Positions 46,662 to 56,200 of a stretch of DNA of 64,000 nucleotides are shown one piece after another (position 1 is the stretch's first letter; every line of letters starts with the position of its first letter). The stretch covers positions 1 through 64,000 of the forward strand of contig MKVT01000025.1 of assembly GCA_001898935.1 (NCBI GenBank), in the 5' to 3' direction. A program made the position numbers and the translations under genes. The notes below the pieces were generated by a model that saw only the letters and a list, made by a program, of their open reading frames with translations, ran no database searches and was not told where the DNA came from. This DNA is from Paludibacter sp. 47-17. GTDB taxonomy: Bacteria; Bacteroidota; Bacteroidia; Bacteroidales; Paludibacteraceae.

Positions 46662-48461
46662 TTATTTCTTTGCCATCCGTTTTCTGTCGTTTTCGTCGAG
46701 AAGAATCTTGCGAAGACGAATGCTTTTTGGTGTAATTTCCACATATTCATCTTCTTTGATATACTCGAGCGCTTCTTCGAGACTGAAAACGATGGGCGGA
46801 ATAAGCCGGGCTTTGTCGTCGGCGCCCGACGCACGCATATTGGTCAGTTTTTTCGACTTGGTAACGTTCACAATCATATCGCCTTCCTTGGCGTTTTCGC
46901 CTACCACCTGTCCGGCATAAACTTCATCCTGCGGGAAGATAAAAAACCGGCCGCGATCTTGTAATTTGTCAATGGCGTAAGCATAGGCCGTGCCGCTTTC
47001 CATGGCGATGATCGATCCGTTGACGCGTTTCTCAATATCACCCTTGTAGGGTTGGTATTCCACGAAGCGGTGCGACATAATCGCCTCTCCGGCCGAAGCT
47101 GTCAGGGCGTTGGTGCGCAGCCCGATAATTCCACGCGAAGGAATCATGAATTCGAGCTGAACGCGGTCGTTTTTAATTTCCATGCTTATCATTTCACCTT
47201 TACGCATGGCCACCATCTCGATGATTTTTCCGGAGCTTTCTTCGGGGAGGTTGATGCTTAACTGCTCGATGGGCTCGCATTTTTTGCCGTCGATTTCCTT
47301 ATAAATCACCTGCGGCTGACCTACCTGCAGTTCGTAACCTTCGCGCCGCATGGTTTCAATCAATACCGAGAGATGCAACACTCCGCGCCCGTATACGTTC
47401 CAAACGTCGGCATTCAGGTTTTTTTCGACACGCAATGCGAGGTTTTTGTCCAATTCTTTCACCAGTCGGTCGTGGATATGCCGCGATGTAACAAATTTTC
47501 CTTCTTTTCCGAAGAAAGGCGAATCGTTGATCGTGAATACCATGCTCATGGTGGGCTCGTCGATGGCAATGGGTTTCAGGGGTTCGGGATTCAGCAGGTC
47601 GCAAATGGAGTCGCCGATTTCAAACCCTTCGATGCCTACCAGGGCACAGATATCGCCCGAGCTTACTTCTTTTGTTTTGGTACGTCCCAGGCCGGTAAAC
47701 GTGTTTAATTCTTTGATTCTCGATTTGACCACCGTTCCGTCGCGTTTTACCAGGGCTACGTCCATGTTTTCACGTAAAGTGCCTCTGTGAACACGGCCCA
47801 CGGCGATACGGCCCACGTAGTTGGAGTAATCGAGCGAGGTAATGAGCATCTGAGGCGTTCCTTCACGCACTTCGGGAGCAGGAATATGTTCGATGATGGC
47901 ATCGAGCAGCGTGGCAATCGAATTGGTGGGTTGGTTCCAGTCGTTGCCCATCCAGTTGTTCTTGGCCGAGCCGTATACGGTGTGAAAATCGAGTTGTTCC
48001 TCGGTTGCGTCGAGGTTGTACATGAGATCGAACACCATTTCGTGTACTTCGTCGGGCCGGCAGTTCGGCTTGTCTACTTTGTTGATTACCACAATTGGTT
48101 TTAATCCGATTTGAAGGGCTTTCTGCAGTACGAATCGCGTCTGGGGCATAGGTCCTTCAAATGCGTCCACCAACAGCAGTACGCCGTCGGCCATATTGAG
48201 CACGCGCTCTACTTCGCCCCCGAAGTCGGCATGGCCCGGAGTATCGATGATGTTGATTTTATATCCTTTATAGTCGATGGACACATTCTTGGCCAGGATG
48301 GTAATGCCGCGTTCGCGTTCCAGGTCGTTGTTGTCCATAATAAGTTCGCCGGCGTTTTCGTTTTCACGGAACAGGTTTCCGGCCAGTAGCATTTTGTCCA
48401 CCAGCGTAGTTTTACCGTGGTCAACGTGCGCGATAATAGCGATGTTTCTGATTTTCTGCAT
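46662..48461 (-). CDS. typA: ribosome-associated GTPase TypA/BipA
   Basis: The 599-residue translational GTPase has the G1 motif AHVDHGKTT and the DTPGHAD and NKVDKP motifs, then an EF-G-like beta-barrel and domain V-like region, with the C-terminal domain specific to BipA. It binds the 70S ribosome and helps growth under stress or at low temperature. The start is the ATG at 48461; the longer frame opens with a TTG. Confidence 0.96.
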   Translation of the reverse strand: MQKIRNIAIIAHVDHGKTTLVDKMLLAGNLFRENENAGELIMDNNDLERERGITILAKNVSIDYKGYKINIIDTPGHADFGGEVERVLNMADGVLLLVDAFEGPMPQTRFVLQKALQIGLKPIVVINKVDKPNCRPDEVHEMVFDLMYNLDATEEQLDFHTVYGSAKNNWMGNDWNQPTNSIATLLDAIIEHIPAPEVREGTPQMLITSLDYSNYVGRIAVGRVHRGTLRENMDVALVKRDGTVVKSRIKELNTFTGLGRTKTKEVSSGDICALVGIEGFEIGDSICDLLNPEPLKPIAIDEPTMSMVFTINDSPFFGKEGKFVTSRHIHDRLVKELDKNLALRVEKNLNADVWNVYGRGVLHLSVLIETMRREGYELQVGQPQVIYKEIDGKKCEPIEQLSINLPEESSGKIIEMVAMRKGEMISMEIKNDRVQLEFMIPSRGIIGLRTNALTASAGEAIMSHRFVEYQPYKGDIEKRVNGSIIAMESGTAYAYAIDKLQDRGRFFIFPQDEVYAGQVVGENAKEGDMIVNVTKSKKLTNMRASGADDKARLIPPIVFSLEEALEYIKEDEYVEITPKSIRLRKILLDENDRKRMAKK

Positions 48462-48486
48462 GTAACACAATCTTTTTTTGAGGGCG

Positions 48487-48494
48487 CAAAGATA
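48487..48494 (-). promoter_or_regulatory. -7 box of typA
   Basis: On the minus strand TATCTTTG matches TAnnTTTG and lies 25 bases upstream of the ATG at 48461. No clear -33 box. Confidence 0.55.
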
Positions 48495-48554
48495 CGAAAA
48501 TTACAGGAAAGTTGGTGGATGGACTTTAAAAAAGTTCAAAATAAAACGAAGCAC

Positions 48555-48584
48555 TTTGATCACTGAAATTTTTTACTACCTTTG
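48555..48584 (+). promoter_or_regulatory. promoter of the small HTH gene
   Basis: TTTG (48555-48558) and TACCTTTG (48577-48584) are 18 bp apart; the -7 box is exact. Confidence 0.75.
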
Positions 48585-48631
48585 CAAACGTCTCATTTAG
48601 GACAATCGATTGTTAGCACTTTGTAAATAAT

Positions 48632-48856
48632 ATGACTATACGTGAACGGGTTTTACATTTTATAGCTTTAAAAGAAATTACCAGATACAGATTTTACCAA
48701 CTAACCGGATTGTCCAATGGTTTCCTGGATAAAAGAGGATCGATATCGTCGGATAATTGTCAGAAAATTTGTAACACATTTCCGGATTTAAACCCCGAAT
48801 GGTTGTTGATGGGAACGGGCGAAGTGCTGAAAAGCGACCAATGCCGGCCACTGTAG
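48632..48856 (+). CDS. small helix-turn-helix protein, phage-repressor-like
   Basis: The 74-residue protein has a compact helix-turn-helix shape (RYRFYQLTGLSNGFLDKRG) and a C-terminal LNPEWLLMGTGEVL. This end resembles the DNA-binding part of phage CI/Cro-type repressors that are common in Bacteroides. It has no companion phage genes and lacks a second domain, so it may be a stand-alone regulator or a remnant. It has a good promoter. Confidence 0.7.
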   Translation: MTIRERVLHFIALKEITRYRFYQLTGLSNGFLDKRGSISSDNCQKICNTFPDLNPEWLLMGTGEVLKSDQCRPL

Positions 48857-48960
48857 CTGGAAGTGAAATCCCGCGTTAGTGTGCTGAAAAACTGATTGTC
48901 TTGCGGCCTGGATTCCAAATATCTGGCCGCCACCTGTTTATTAACTCAAATTTTTTACAC

Positions 48961-50544
48961 ATGGCACGCCTGGTTTTTATTCTGTTCTTTTTTCTTTCAT
49001 TCATAGGGGTTGCGGCACAGCCGAATACGATTAAAAATAATGTTTTCTGGAATACGATCGATGGCCGGCCTGTTTACAGTCAGGGGGGCGGTGTGTTTCG
49101 CTTTGCCGATCCTTCCACGGGCCAGCAGCAGTATTACTGGTACGGCGTGCATTATAAACAGGCTGAGTTGTACCGTGCCGATCCGTCGGTGACCCATTCC
49201 CACGACTATTTCGAGGCGGTGACCTGCTATACTTCTACCGACCTGGTGAACTGGACGGCTGTGGGGCCGGTGCTGCAGCGCGGTGAGCTCGACCGTAATT
49301 TCGGCCGTACTGCCTGGGTGGGGCGCATGGGCGTGGCGTTTATAAAAGAGCTGAACCAGTATGCCATGATGATCCAGCACAACGATCAGCTTTTGTTTTT
49401 GCTTTCCGATTCGCCGGCCGGACCGTTTAAATGGCATCACCGGAAGAGTATGGAACCCGTTATCGGCACTTCCAATACCGGCGATCAGACCGTGTTTACC
49501 GATGAAGATACGGGGAAATCGTATTTGGTATACTCCTACGGCCGGGGCCGGAACCGGATTTATATTTCTGAAATCGGGGTTGTGGATGGAAAAGTCGATC
49601 TGCTCGATTGTACGGAAATCTTCAAAGGCGAAGGTCGCGAAGGCAACTGCATGGTGAAGTACCAGGGCAAATATTATATGTTTGCTTCCAACCTCTATGG
49701 CTGGGATTCGTCGTATGCCTACTACCTGGTAGCCGATGAGATTCGCGGCCCCTATCGTCCCGAAAATAATATGCTCATCGTGCCGGGAAGTATGGACGAT
49801 TACGCACATGTCACGCAAACCGGATTTTTTATTTCGGTGAGGGGCAGTAAGCAGGAAACGGTTATTTACTGCGGCGACCGGTGGGCCAATTTTGCGGGGA
49901 ACGGTCTGGGTTATAACCAGTGGTTCCCGCTGTCGTTTGAGGGTGAAACTCCGTATTTCAATTCGCTCGATGCGTGGCAGCTGAATGCGGCCACCGGCGA
50001 ATGGAGGGTGGCTCCCGGGAATAATTACGTGCGAAATGCGAGTTTTGAAGCCGACCGGAAGTATATTCCTTCGCCGGTGAAGCCCTTGCAGGAGCAGCTG
50101 AAGGGTTGGTACTCGAAAGTGTACAAGGGAAATACCATCGTGATCGGATCTCCACATTCGCCGGTGCTCAATTATTACAATACTGCCGACGACCGTAAGC
50201 AGGTTACAGGCGAAAAAAGTCTGAATATAGCCGATACCATTGCGTTTACGCGCCGGGTGTTCCAGCAGATCGAATCGACTCCCTATGTGAAATTACCCGA
50301 TGGCCGGTATACGCTCACAGCCAAAGTGAAGTATACTGCGGGTTTTCATGTGTTATACATGTATGCCGAAAGCGGCGGCCGGAAACGGGTGAAGAGTTTG
50401 GCTCCCGGTGCGCAGGGTTGGACTTCCGTGGAGTTGAAAAAGGTGGCGGTGCGCAACGGGAAGGTGGAAATCGGGTTTTATGCCGACGCACAGGCCGGGG
50501 CTTCGTGCCAGGTGGACGATGTGTCGTTGGTCCGGGACAATTAA
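48961..50544 (+). CDS. secreted GH43-like glycoside hydrolase with C-terminal beta domain
   Basis: The 527-residue protein has a signal peptide (cleavage after VAA, leaving Gln first) and an N-terminal five-bladed propeller-like domain. Motifs such as GGVFRFADP, GDQTVFTDEDTGKSYLVYS and EGNCMVKYQGKYYMF resemble the GH43 family, where acidic residues in these blades do catalysis. A C-terminal beta-sandwich (about 370-525) looks like a carbohydrate-binding domain. The substrate is unknown. The start is the ATG at 48961; the longer frame upstream is not needed for the signal peptide. Confidence 0.72.
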   Translation: MARLVFILFFFLSFIGVAAQPNTIKNNVFWNTIDGRPVYSQGGGVFRFADPSTGQQQYYWYGVHYKQAELYRADPSVTHSHDYFEAVTCYTSTDLVNWTAVGPVLQRGELDRNFGRTAWVGRMGVAFIKELNQYAMMIQHNDQLLFLLSDSPAGPFKWHHRKSMEPVIGTSNTGDQTVFTDEDTGKSYLVYSYGRGRNRIYISEIGVVDGKVDLLDCTEIFKGEGREGNCMVKYQGKYYMFASNLYGWDSSYAYYLVADEIRGPYRPENNMLIVPGSMDDYAHVTQTGFFISVRGSKQETVIYCGDRWANFAGNGLGYNQWFPLSFEGETPYFNSLDAWQLNAATGEWRVAPGNNYVRNASFEADRKYIPSPVKPLQEQLKGWYSKVYKGNTIVIGSPHSPVLNYYNTADDRKQVTGEKSLNIADTIAFTRRVFQQIESTPYVKLPDGRYTLTAKVKYTAGFHVLYMYAESGGRKRVKSLAPGAQGWTSVELKKVAVRNGKVEIGFYADAQAGASCQVDDVSLVRDN

Positions 50545-50629
50545 ATTGTTATGCCCTGTTTTTTTATTTTACCGGATTATCCCGGCTACGATACAGGTTT
50601 TCATGTGGTTTTCAAACAACGAAGGATGT

Positions 50630-51559
50630 TTACAACCCCAGCTGCTGCCTCAGTAGCTTATATCCCTGCTGACTCACCTTCACCGTATCGCCGTTTTTCA
50701 ACCTGAGCTGCTGGGTGTTCTTTTCGTAGCGTTCGATGCGTGAAATGGCTTCGATATTTACCAGTATGGAGCGGTGAACGCGGGCGAAGCGTTCGGGCGG
50801 AAGTTGTCCGGCAAATGATTTCAGGGTTTGCTCTTTCAGAAAGCGGCCCTGCGGGGTGACTACTTGTACATAATCGCCATCGGCCTGCAGGTAAAGAACT
50901 TCGTCGATGGGAACGACGTGAATTTTAGTTCCGGAACGAAGGGCGATGCGGGTAGTGTAGGAGATGGCGGTAAGCGCCGGATTTGCGGCAAGGGATGGAG
51001 TGGGGTCGATTTGTTCTGCCGGTTCGCTGTGAATGTTGTTTTGCCGGCTTGCTTCCATGGGGCTTTCAATAAACCGATCGGGGATAGCCGGCTTTGGTAT
51101 GTCCCGGTCAATCGGAAAGTCTCCGGCTTCCGGGGCGATTTCAGTTATTTCAGATTCCTTGTCCGATGTTTTGACACATACCAAAATCCCGGAAAAGATA
51201 CAGGCGTTCAGCAAAGCTCTCAACGGAATCAGGGTTTGGTAGCCTGCTGCAGTGTCCGGACCGAAAATCACTAATTCGGCCAGATAGGCGCTGCCTGCTG
51301 CGGCTGCCGTGGCAACGGCTACGTACATACTGTAATTGACAAAGCGCAGGGTAGGCGATACTGCTTCGAGGCGACTGAAACGAACCACGTTGAGAAGCGG
51401 AATGGCGAGCAGTCCGCACCCGAGCGAATGGAGTAGCGAGTCGGGTAATAGCTGCCAAAAGTAGATATTGGCAACCGGCAGCAGGGCCAGGGTTTGCAGG
51501 AGTGCAAACCCTGTGAGTGCCGAAGCCGGGAGCAAAAGTTGCCTGATGGTTAGTTGCAT
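50630..51559 (-). CDS. membrane protein with LytTR DNA-binding domain
   Basis: The 309-residue protein has about four N-terminal membrane segments, a polar linker (about 130-210) and a C-terminal LytTR DNA-binding domain (about 215-305, with YLQADGDYVQV, RFARVHRSILVN and KNTQQLRLKNGDTVKVS). There is no receiver domain, so it is not a standard two-component regulator. It may sense the membrane and bind DNA directly. The start is the ATG at 51559 rather than the TTG at 51568. It follows the LiaF-like gene by 67 bases and is probably its partner. Confidence 0.85.
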   Translation of the reverse strand: MQLTIRQLLLPASALTGFALLQTLALLPVANIYFWQLLPDSLLHSLGCGLLAIPLLNVVRFSRLEAVSPTLRFVNYSMYVAVATAAAAGSAYLAELVIFGPDTAAGYQTLIPLRALLNACIFSGILVCVKTSDKESEITEIAPEAGDFPIDRDIPKPAIPDRFIESPMEASRQNNIHSEPAEQIDPTPSLAANPALTAISYTTRIALRSGTKIHVVPIDEVLYLQADGDYVQVVTPQGRFLKEQTLKSFAGQLPPERFARVHRSILVNIEAISRIERYEKNTQQLRLKNGDTVKVSQQGYKLLRQQLGL

Positions 51560-51626
51560 GGATGACAATGGAGCGTTAGCGGTTGATGATATTTTATGGG
51601 TTGAATATAGTCCGGGTCGTTTTTTC

Positions 51627-52400
51627 TTACCCGATTATTTCTCCCCCTCCGAATACACAGGCTCCTTTTATAATCAGTCGTCTGCTATTGTCGACCGGCT
51701 CAATAATCCGGCGACGATCTTCAAAGCCGCCAAAAACGGCATCCATCTGGCTGATTACCGCCCAGTCGCCGGGGATGTACAAAGTTACCCCGCCAAACAC
51801 AGCATTTACTTCGAGGTAGCTGTCGCCCTCGGGCAATTTGGTGCGGCGCAGGTCGAGCGTCATTCCCCCGAAAATAGAATTGATTTCGCCTCCTTTAAAT
51901 TCTTCATCTAAAATAATGTGTTCGCCGCTACCGAATACGCTGTTTTTCTCAAAACTTCCGTAAATGTTCGATGAGCTGTGTTTGCCCGGCTGATGAATAC
52001 GATGTTTCCAATGACCCGCATCGAAATAATCGGAGAAGAAATAACGGAAAACAAGAAAGATGACGCCGGCAAAAATAAGTAACAGCGGCCAGTAGGTAGC
52101 AGTGAAATTTTCGACGCCCGGAAAATACATCGGAAATACCCGCGCCAGTTTAGGAATCATGAAGAAAGTACCTACCGAAATGAGCGTGATCCCCCACGGA
52201 ATCTGATGACGCTGACGAAGGTTGAAGATCCCTATGACGACAATCAGCATCTGCCAGGAGAAAACGATGCTTTTCAGACCTTGTGGCAGACTGCCGAAAT
52301 TGATGGCTAATAAGATGGCGCCTACGGCGATAAGTCCCAGTCCGAAGAATAAACCCGAACGGCGGCGGGGAGGTGTTGAAAATTGATTTGAAGTTTCCAT
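51627..52400 (-). CDS. LiaF-like membrane protein
   Basis: The 257-residue protein has four N-terminal membrane segments. Its soluble C-terminal domain is made of repeated turns with the motif NSVFGSG, NSIFGGM, NAVFGGV, DAVFGGF and CVFGGG, as in the LiaF/DUF5668-type beta-helix-like domain. LiaF proteins restrain envelope-stress regulators in other bacteria. The start is the ATG at 52400. The LytTR membrane regulator follows, which fits an envelope-response pair. Confidence 0.82.
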   Translation of the reverse strand: METSNQFSTPPRRRSGLFFGLGLIAVGAILLAINFGSLPQGLKSIVFSWQMLIVVIGIFNLRQRHQIPWGITLISVGTFFMIPKLARVFPMYFPGVENFTATYWPLLLIFAGVIFLVFRYFFSDYFDAGHWKHRIHQPGKHSSSNIYGSFEKNSVFGSGEHIILDEEFKGGEINSIFGGMTLDLRRTKLPEGDSYLEVNAVFGGVTLYIPGDWAVISQMDAVFGGFEDRRRIIEPVDNSRRLIIKGACVFGGGEIIG

Positions 52401-52426
52401 GCTGAAATTTTTAAATTGTGATGGTG

Positions 52427-52457
52427 CAAAAGTAATGACTATCAGCACACGGAGCAA
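52427..52457 (-). promoter_or_regulatory. promoter of the LiaF-like/LytTR operon
   Basis: On the minus strand TACTTTTG (52427-52434) is an exact -7 match with TTG (52455-52457) 20 bp upstream. Confidence 0.75.
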
Positions 52458-52648
52458 GAAAAAATCGGTGAGTGAAGGTAAAAACCCGACGAATGAAGAC
52501 GGGAGGGGGGTGAAATATGGAAATCATAGGTGCTTATCGAACGTGTCGAAATGGAAATATTTCAATGATTGGTTGCTTGTGACAAGCGTATAGTAGTGTT
52601 TCGTAGGACTCCCTGAGAAAAAGTAATGCGATTTTTTTATTTTCCGGT

Positions 52649-52679
52649 TTTGTAAAATCCTGAAATTGTACTACCTTTG
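52649..52679 (+). promoter_or_regulatory. rplS promoter
   Basis: TTTG (52649-52652) and TACCTTTG (52672-52679) are 19 bp apart; both boxes are close to consensus. Confidence 0.8.
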
Positions 52680-52764
52680 CAACCCGTTTTTCGCCCAATC
52701 TCTGACAGCTAAGTGAGAACTGTGAATATTGCGCGATTGCGATCAACACAAAATTGTGAATACA

Positions 52765-53112
52765 ATGGACTTAATTAAAGTAGCCGAACAGGCTTTTCTG
52801 GTTGAAAACAACCATCCTGCATTCAAGGCTGGTGACACCGTGACTGTTGCCTATCGTATTAAAGAAGGTAACAAGGAGCGTATCCAGGAGTACCGTGGCG
52901 ATGTAATCCGCATCTCGGGCCATACTGGTAACAAACGTTTCACCGTACGTAAAATGTCGGGTAACATCGGCGTAGAGCGTATTTTTCCGCTCGATTCTCC
53001 GTTTATCGAAAAAATTACCGTGAATAAATACGGTAAGGTACGTCGTGCTAAGCTGTACTACCTCCGTAAACTTACCGGTAAGAAAGCCAGAATCCAGGAG
53101 CGTCGCGTGTAA
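52765..53112 (+). CDS. rplS: 50S ribosomal protein L19
   Basis: The 115-residue protein has the L19 fold signatures [19 protein letters not shown] and the conserved [11 protein letters not shown] and [15 protein letters not shown]19 sits at the interface of the 30S and 50S subunits. The start is the ATG at 52765; the longer frame lies in the leader. A terminator follows. Confidence 0.97.
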   Translation: MDLIKVAEQAFLVENNHPAFKAGDTVTVAYRIKEGNKERIQEYRGDVIRISGHTGNKRFTVRKMSGNIGVERIFPLDSPFIEKITVNKYGKVRRAKLYYLRKLTGKKARIQERRV

Positions 53113-53132
53113 GCTTCCCTCCTTATCGGAAC

Positions 53133-53171
53133 AAAAAAGAGAAATCTGCCAAAGCGGGTTTCTCTTTTTTT
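53133..53171 (+). terminator. terminator after rplS
   Basis: AAAAAAGAGAAA (53133-53144) pairs with TTTCTCTTTTTT (53159-53170) and is followed by T. It sits about 20 bases after the stop codon. Confidence 0.88.
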
Positions 53172-53255
53172 GTGCACAGCACTCCGGATGATGGAGTAAA
53201 TAAGGCGCACCACAGTAGCGTGGGGGTGGAGGAGCCTCTCTGGCTGCTTGATTTT

Positions 53256-56200
53256 TCACTCCTCCTCTTTTTTTCTGAAATTTTTAATAAAGTCTTTTGG
53301 AAGTACTCCGAATTGCTTGTGAAAAGTTTTGGAAAAATATGAGGTGGAGGAGAATCCAACGAGGAAGCACACCTCGTTTACTTTATATTCTCCTTCTTTT
53401 AAGATGGCGGCAGCTTGTTTTAACCGGATTAACCGGATAAAATCATTCGGAGTAGAACCCGAAATCCCTTTGATTTTTCTCAACAGGCTTGACCTGCTCA
53501 TGCAAAGTTCTTCGGCCAGTTGATCAACATGAAAAACAGGGTTGGCGATATTTTTATGAATAATATCCGTGAGCTTATTAAGGAACTGCTCATCCGATTT
53601 GGTTAAGGCAATGCTGCCGGTATGGGCAAAAGGTGAATTGTTAAATGCCTCCCTTAGTTTTCGGCGGTTATCCAAAAGATTTGATATCTGAGCCTGTAAA
53701 TATTCCATTGAAAATGGTTTTTCGATATAGGCATCGGCGCCGGATTCCAAACCGGTTATTTTACTCTGGATATTTGTTTTCGCGGTCAATAAAATAACCG
53801 GGATATGACTGTATTCAGGATTTTCTTTAATCCGGGTACAAAGTTCGAAGCCATCCATTTGGGGCATGATTATGTCGCTGATAACCAGGTTGATCATTTC
53901 TTTTTCCAGTACCGTCAGTGCTTCCTCGCCATTATGGGCCTTAAATACAATATACTGTTTTACTAATTTCTCAACTACAAACTGAAGCAATTCTTCATTG
54001 TCGTCAACCACCAGTAACGAAGGTGTGTCTTTATCTTTGGTGATATTTACTTCTTCGGTTACAGGAACGGATGTTGAGTTCGGATGATCTATTTCAATAA
54101 CGTTTTGTTGCTTTTTGGGAAGTGAAACAACAAAAACATTCATCGTTTTAACGGATGTGTCCAGGTATACATCTCCCGAATGCAAATCCACCAAAGATCT
54201 GACCAGAGCAAGGCCTATTCCGGATCCTGCTTTTTTACTGTTTATCTGGAAAAATGCGTTGAATATCTGATTACTTAACTCTTCGGGGATAATTTCTCCA
54301 TCATTTTCGACGGTGACGACAAAATCGTCGTTTTTTTCTTTCAATTCGATGCCAATATGCGATCCGGAATATTTCACCGCGTTGTTGAGTAAATTGCTTA
54401 GAATCTTTATCAACGCTTCTCTGTCGACATCCGCATATACGGTTTCTGATGGTACTGATATTTCAAAATTCAGTTTTTTTTGGTTGGTTAATGGCTTGAA
54501 GCGTTCATATGTTTCGGATAATAAATCGTTAATGTTGCTATGAAGAAAAGTAAGGCTAAAGCCGTGTGATTCTGTTTTTCTGAAATCCAGCAGCTGGTTG
54601 ATTAAATGCAAAAGACGGTTGGTGTTTTTCTCCATCACCAGCAGATTGGACTGTAATTCGTCCTTTGGAACTTCAGTAGTAATAATATATTCGAGTGGTC
54701 CTTTAATTAAAGTTAAGGGAGTGCGAATCTCATGAGCCACATTTGTAAAGAATTCGATTTTGGTATTATAAATTTCTTTTTCCTTTTCTATTTCAAAAAT
54801 GCGTTGTTTTCTTCTGTTTTCATTTTCTAATTTCCGCTTATTGTAGTTGATGATATAAAAAAATGTCGCACTTACCATCATAACATATAGTACATATGCC
54901 CATGTAGTTTGCCAGAAAGGAGGCGAAATGATGATTTCCAATAAATCTCCTTTCTCATTCCACAGTCCGTCGTTGTTTGATGCCTTCACTCTGAAAATAT
55001 ATTTTCCATGTTTCAGATTAGAGTAGGTTATCTGTTGAGGACTGGACAGGTAATTCCATTCCGGGTCAAGACCTTCCATTTTATAAGCATACTTATTCAT
55101 TTCGGGGGCAACATAACTCAAGGAGGAAAAACGTATCGAAAAAGAGGACTGTGTGTGTTTGAGTTTTTTTACAGCGGAACCCGATTCGTTATCGGATAGT
55201 GAATTGTTGCCATTGAGCAGGTGGAAGTCTGTTATTACAACCGGAGGAATATGATTGTTGTAAATGAACTGCTTGGGCTGAAAACTGATCAGGCCGTTCA
55301 AGCTGCCAAAATACATTTTCCCGGTTTTATCTTTATAGCCTGATTTATAGTTAAACTGATTCCCGGGCAAACCATTGTTTTTTGTGAAAATTCTGATTCG
55401 CTTGGTCTCCGGATTAAATCTCATTAAACCCAGATTGCTCGATAGCCATAGGTTTTTTTCGTTATCTTCCAGTATTTTATATATCACGTTATTCGAGAAA
55501 CCATCTTTCATGTTATATCTGATAAATTTCGCTGTAGCTTTATCGAACATACATATACCTTTCGATTCGGACGCGAACCATAGCCGGTTGTCGCTGTCAA
55601 GAAACATTGATGTGATTTTATAATGACATATTGATGACGGATCCTCCGGATTGTAATTGTAGTTTTTTAACTCCTTGGTTCTGGGGTTAAAACAATAGAC
55701 CCCATTGATATAAGTAGCAAACCATATTTGTCCCGAAGCGTCTTCCGTAATATCTGATACGTAGTGCTGCTGCATATAGTCTTGTTTGATAAACTGCTCG
55801 GTTTTTCTGTCGAACAGGAAAGCTCCGGTAGAGGTTCCCACCCATATATTATTCGATTTGTCTTTAAATAGTGAAAACACATCATTATTGTCGAGCATTC
55901 CCGGTTGAGATCCCTTAACATAATGTTTCCAGGTGTTCGTTTTTAGATTCAATACATTAATCCCTCTGCTAAACGTGGCAATCCACAGATAATTACCATC
56001 GGCAATAATGTCGTGAATATTGTGGTAGTTCAACCCGCCGGCACCCGAAGAATAATGTCGGAATTGTTTCGTTTTGATATCGAGCATATTCAGTCCGGCA
56101 TCCTCAGTCCCTATCCATATATTGCCCGATGCATCTTCGCATATGCCACTAACCCTCTCGCCGGATAAGGAGTTTTTATTGGTTATGGGATAATGTTTCT

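Larger units (their letters stand above)
52401..52764. other. divergent regulatory region, LiaF-like gene / rplS
   Basis: These 364 bases hold the promoter of the LiaF-like operon near one end and the rplS promoter near the other. I see no gene between them and no stable repeat. The rplS leader of about 80 bases may bind regulatory factors, but no structure is obvious. Confidence 0.6.

Noticed and set aside
48632-48856. Prophage or genomic island at this site
   Set aside because: Only a single phage-repressor-like gene is present, with no integrase, structural gene or attachment repeat.
48903-48930. Hairpin GCGGCC/GGCCGC upstream of the GH43-like gene
   Set aside because: The stem is only six certain pairs and there is no T run, so I do not call it a terminator.
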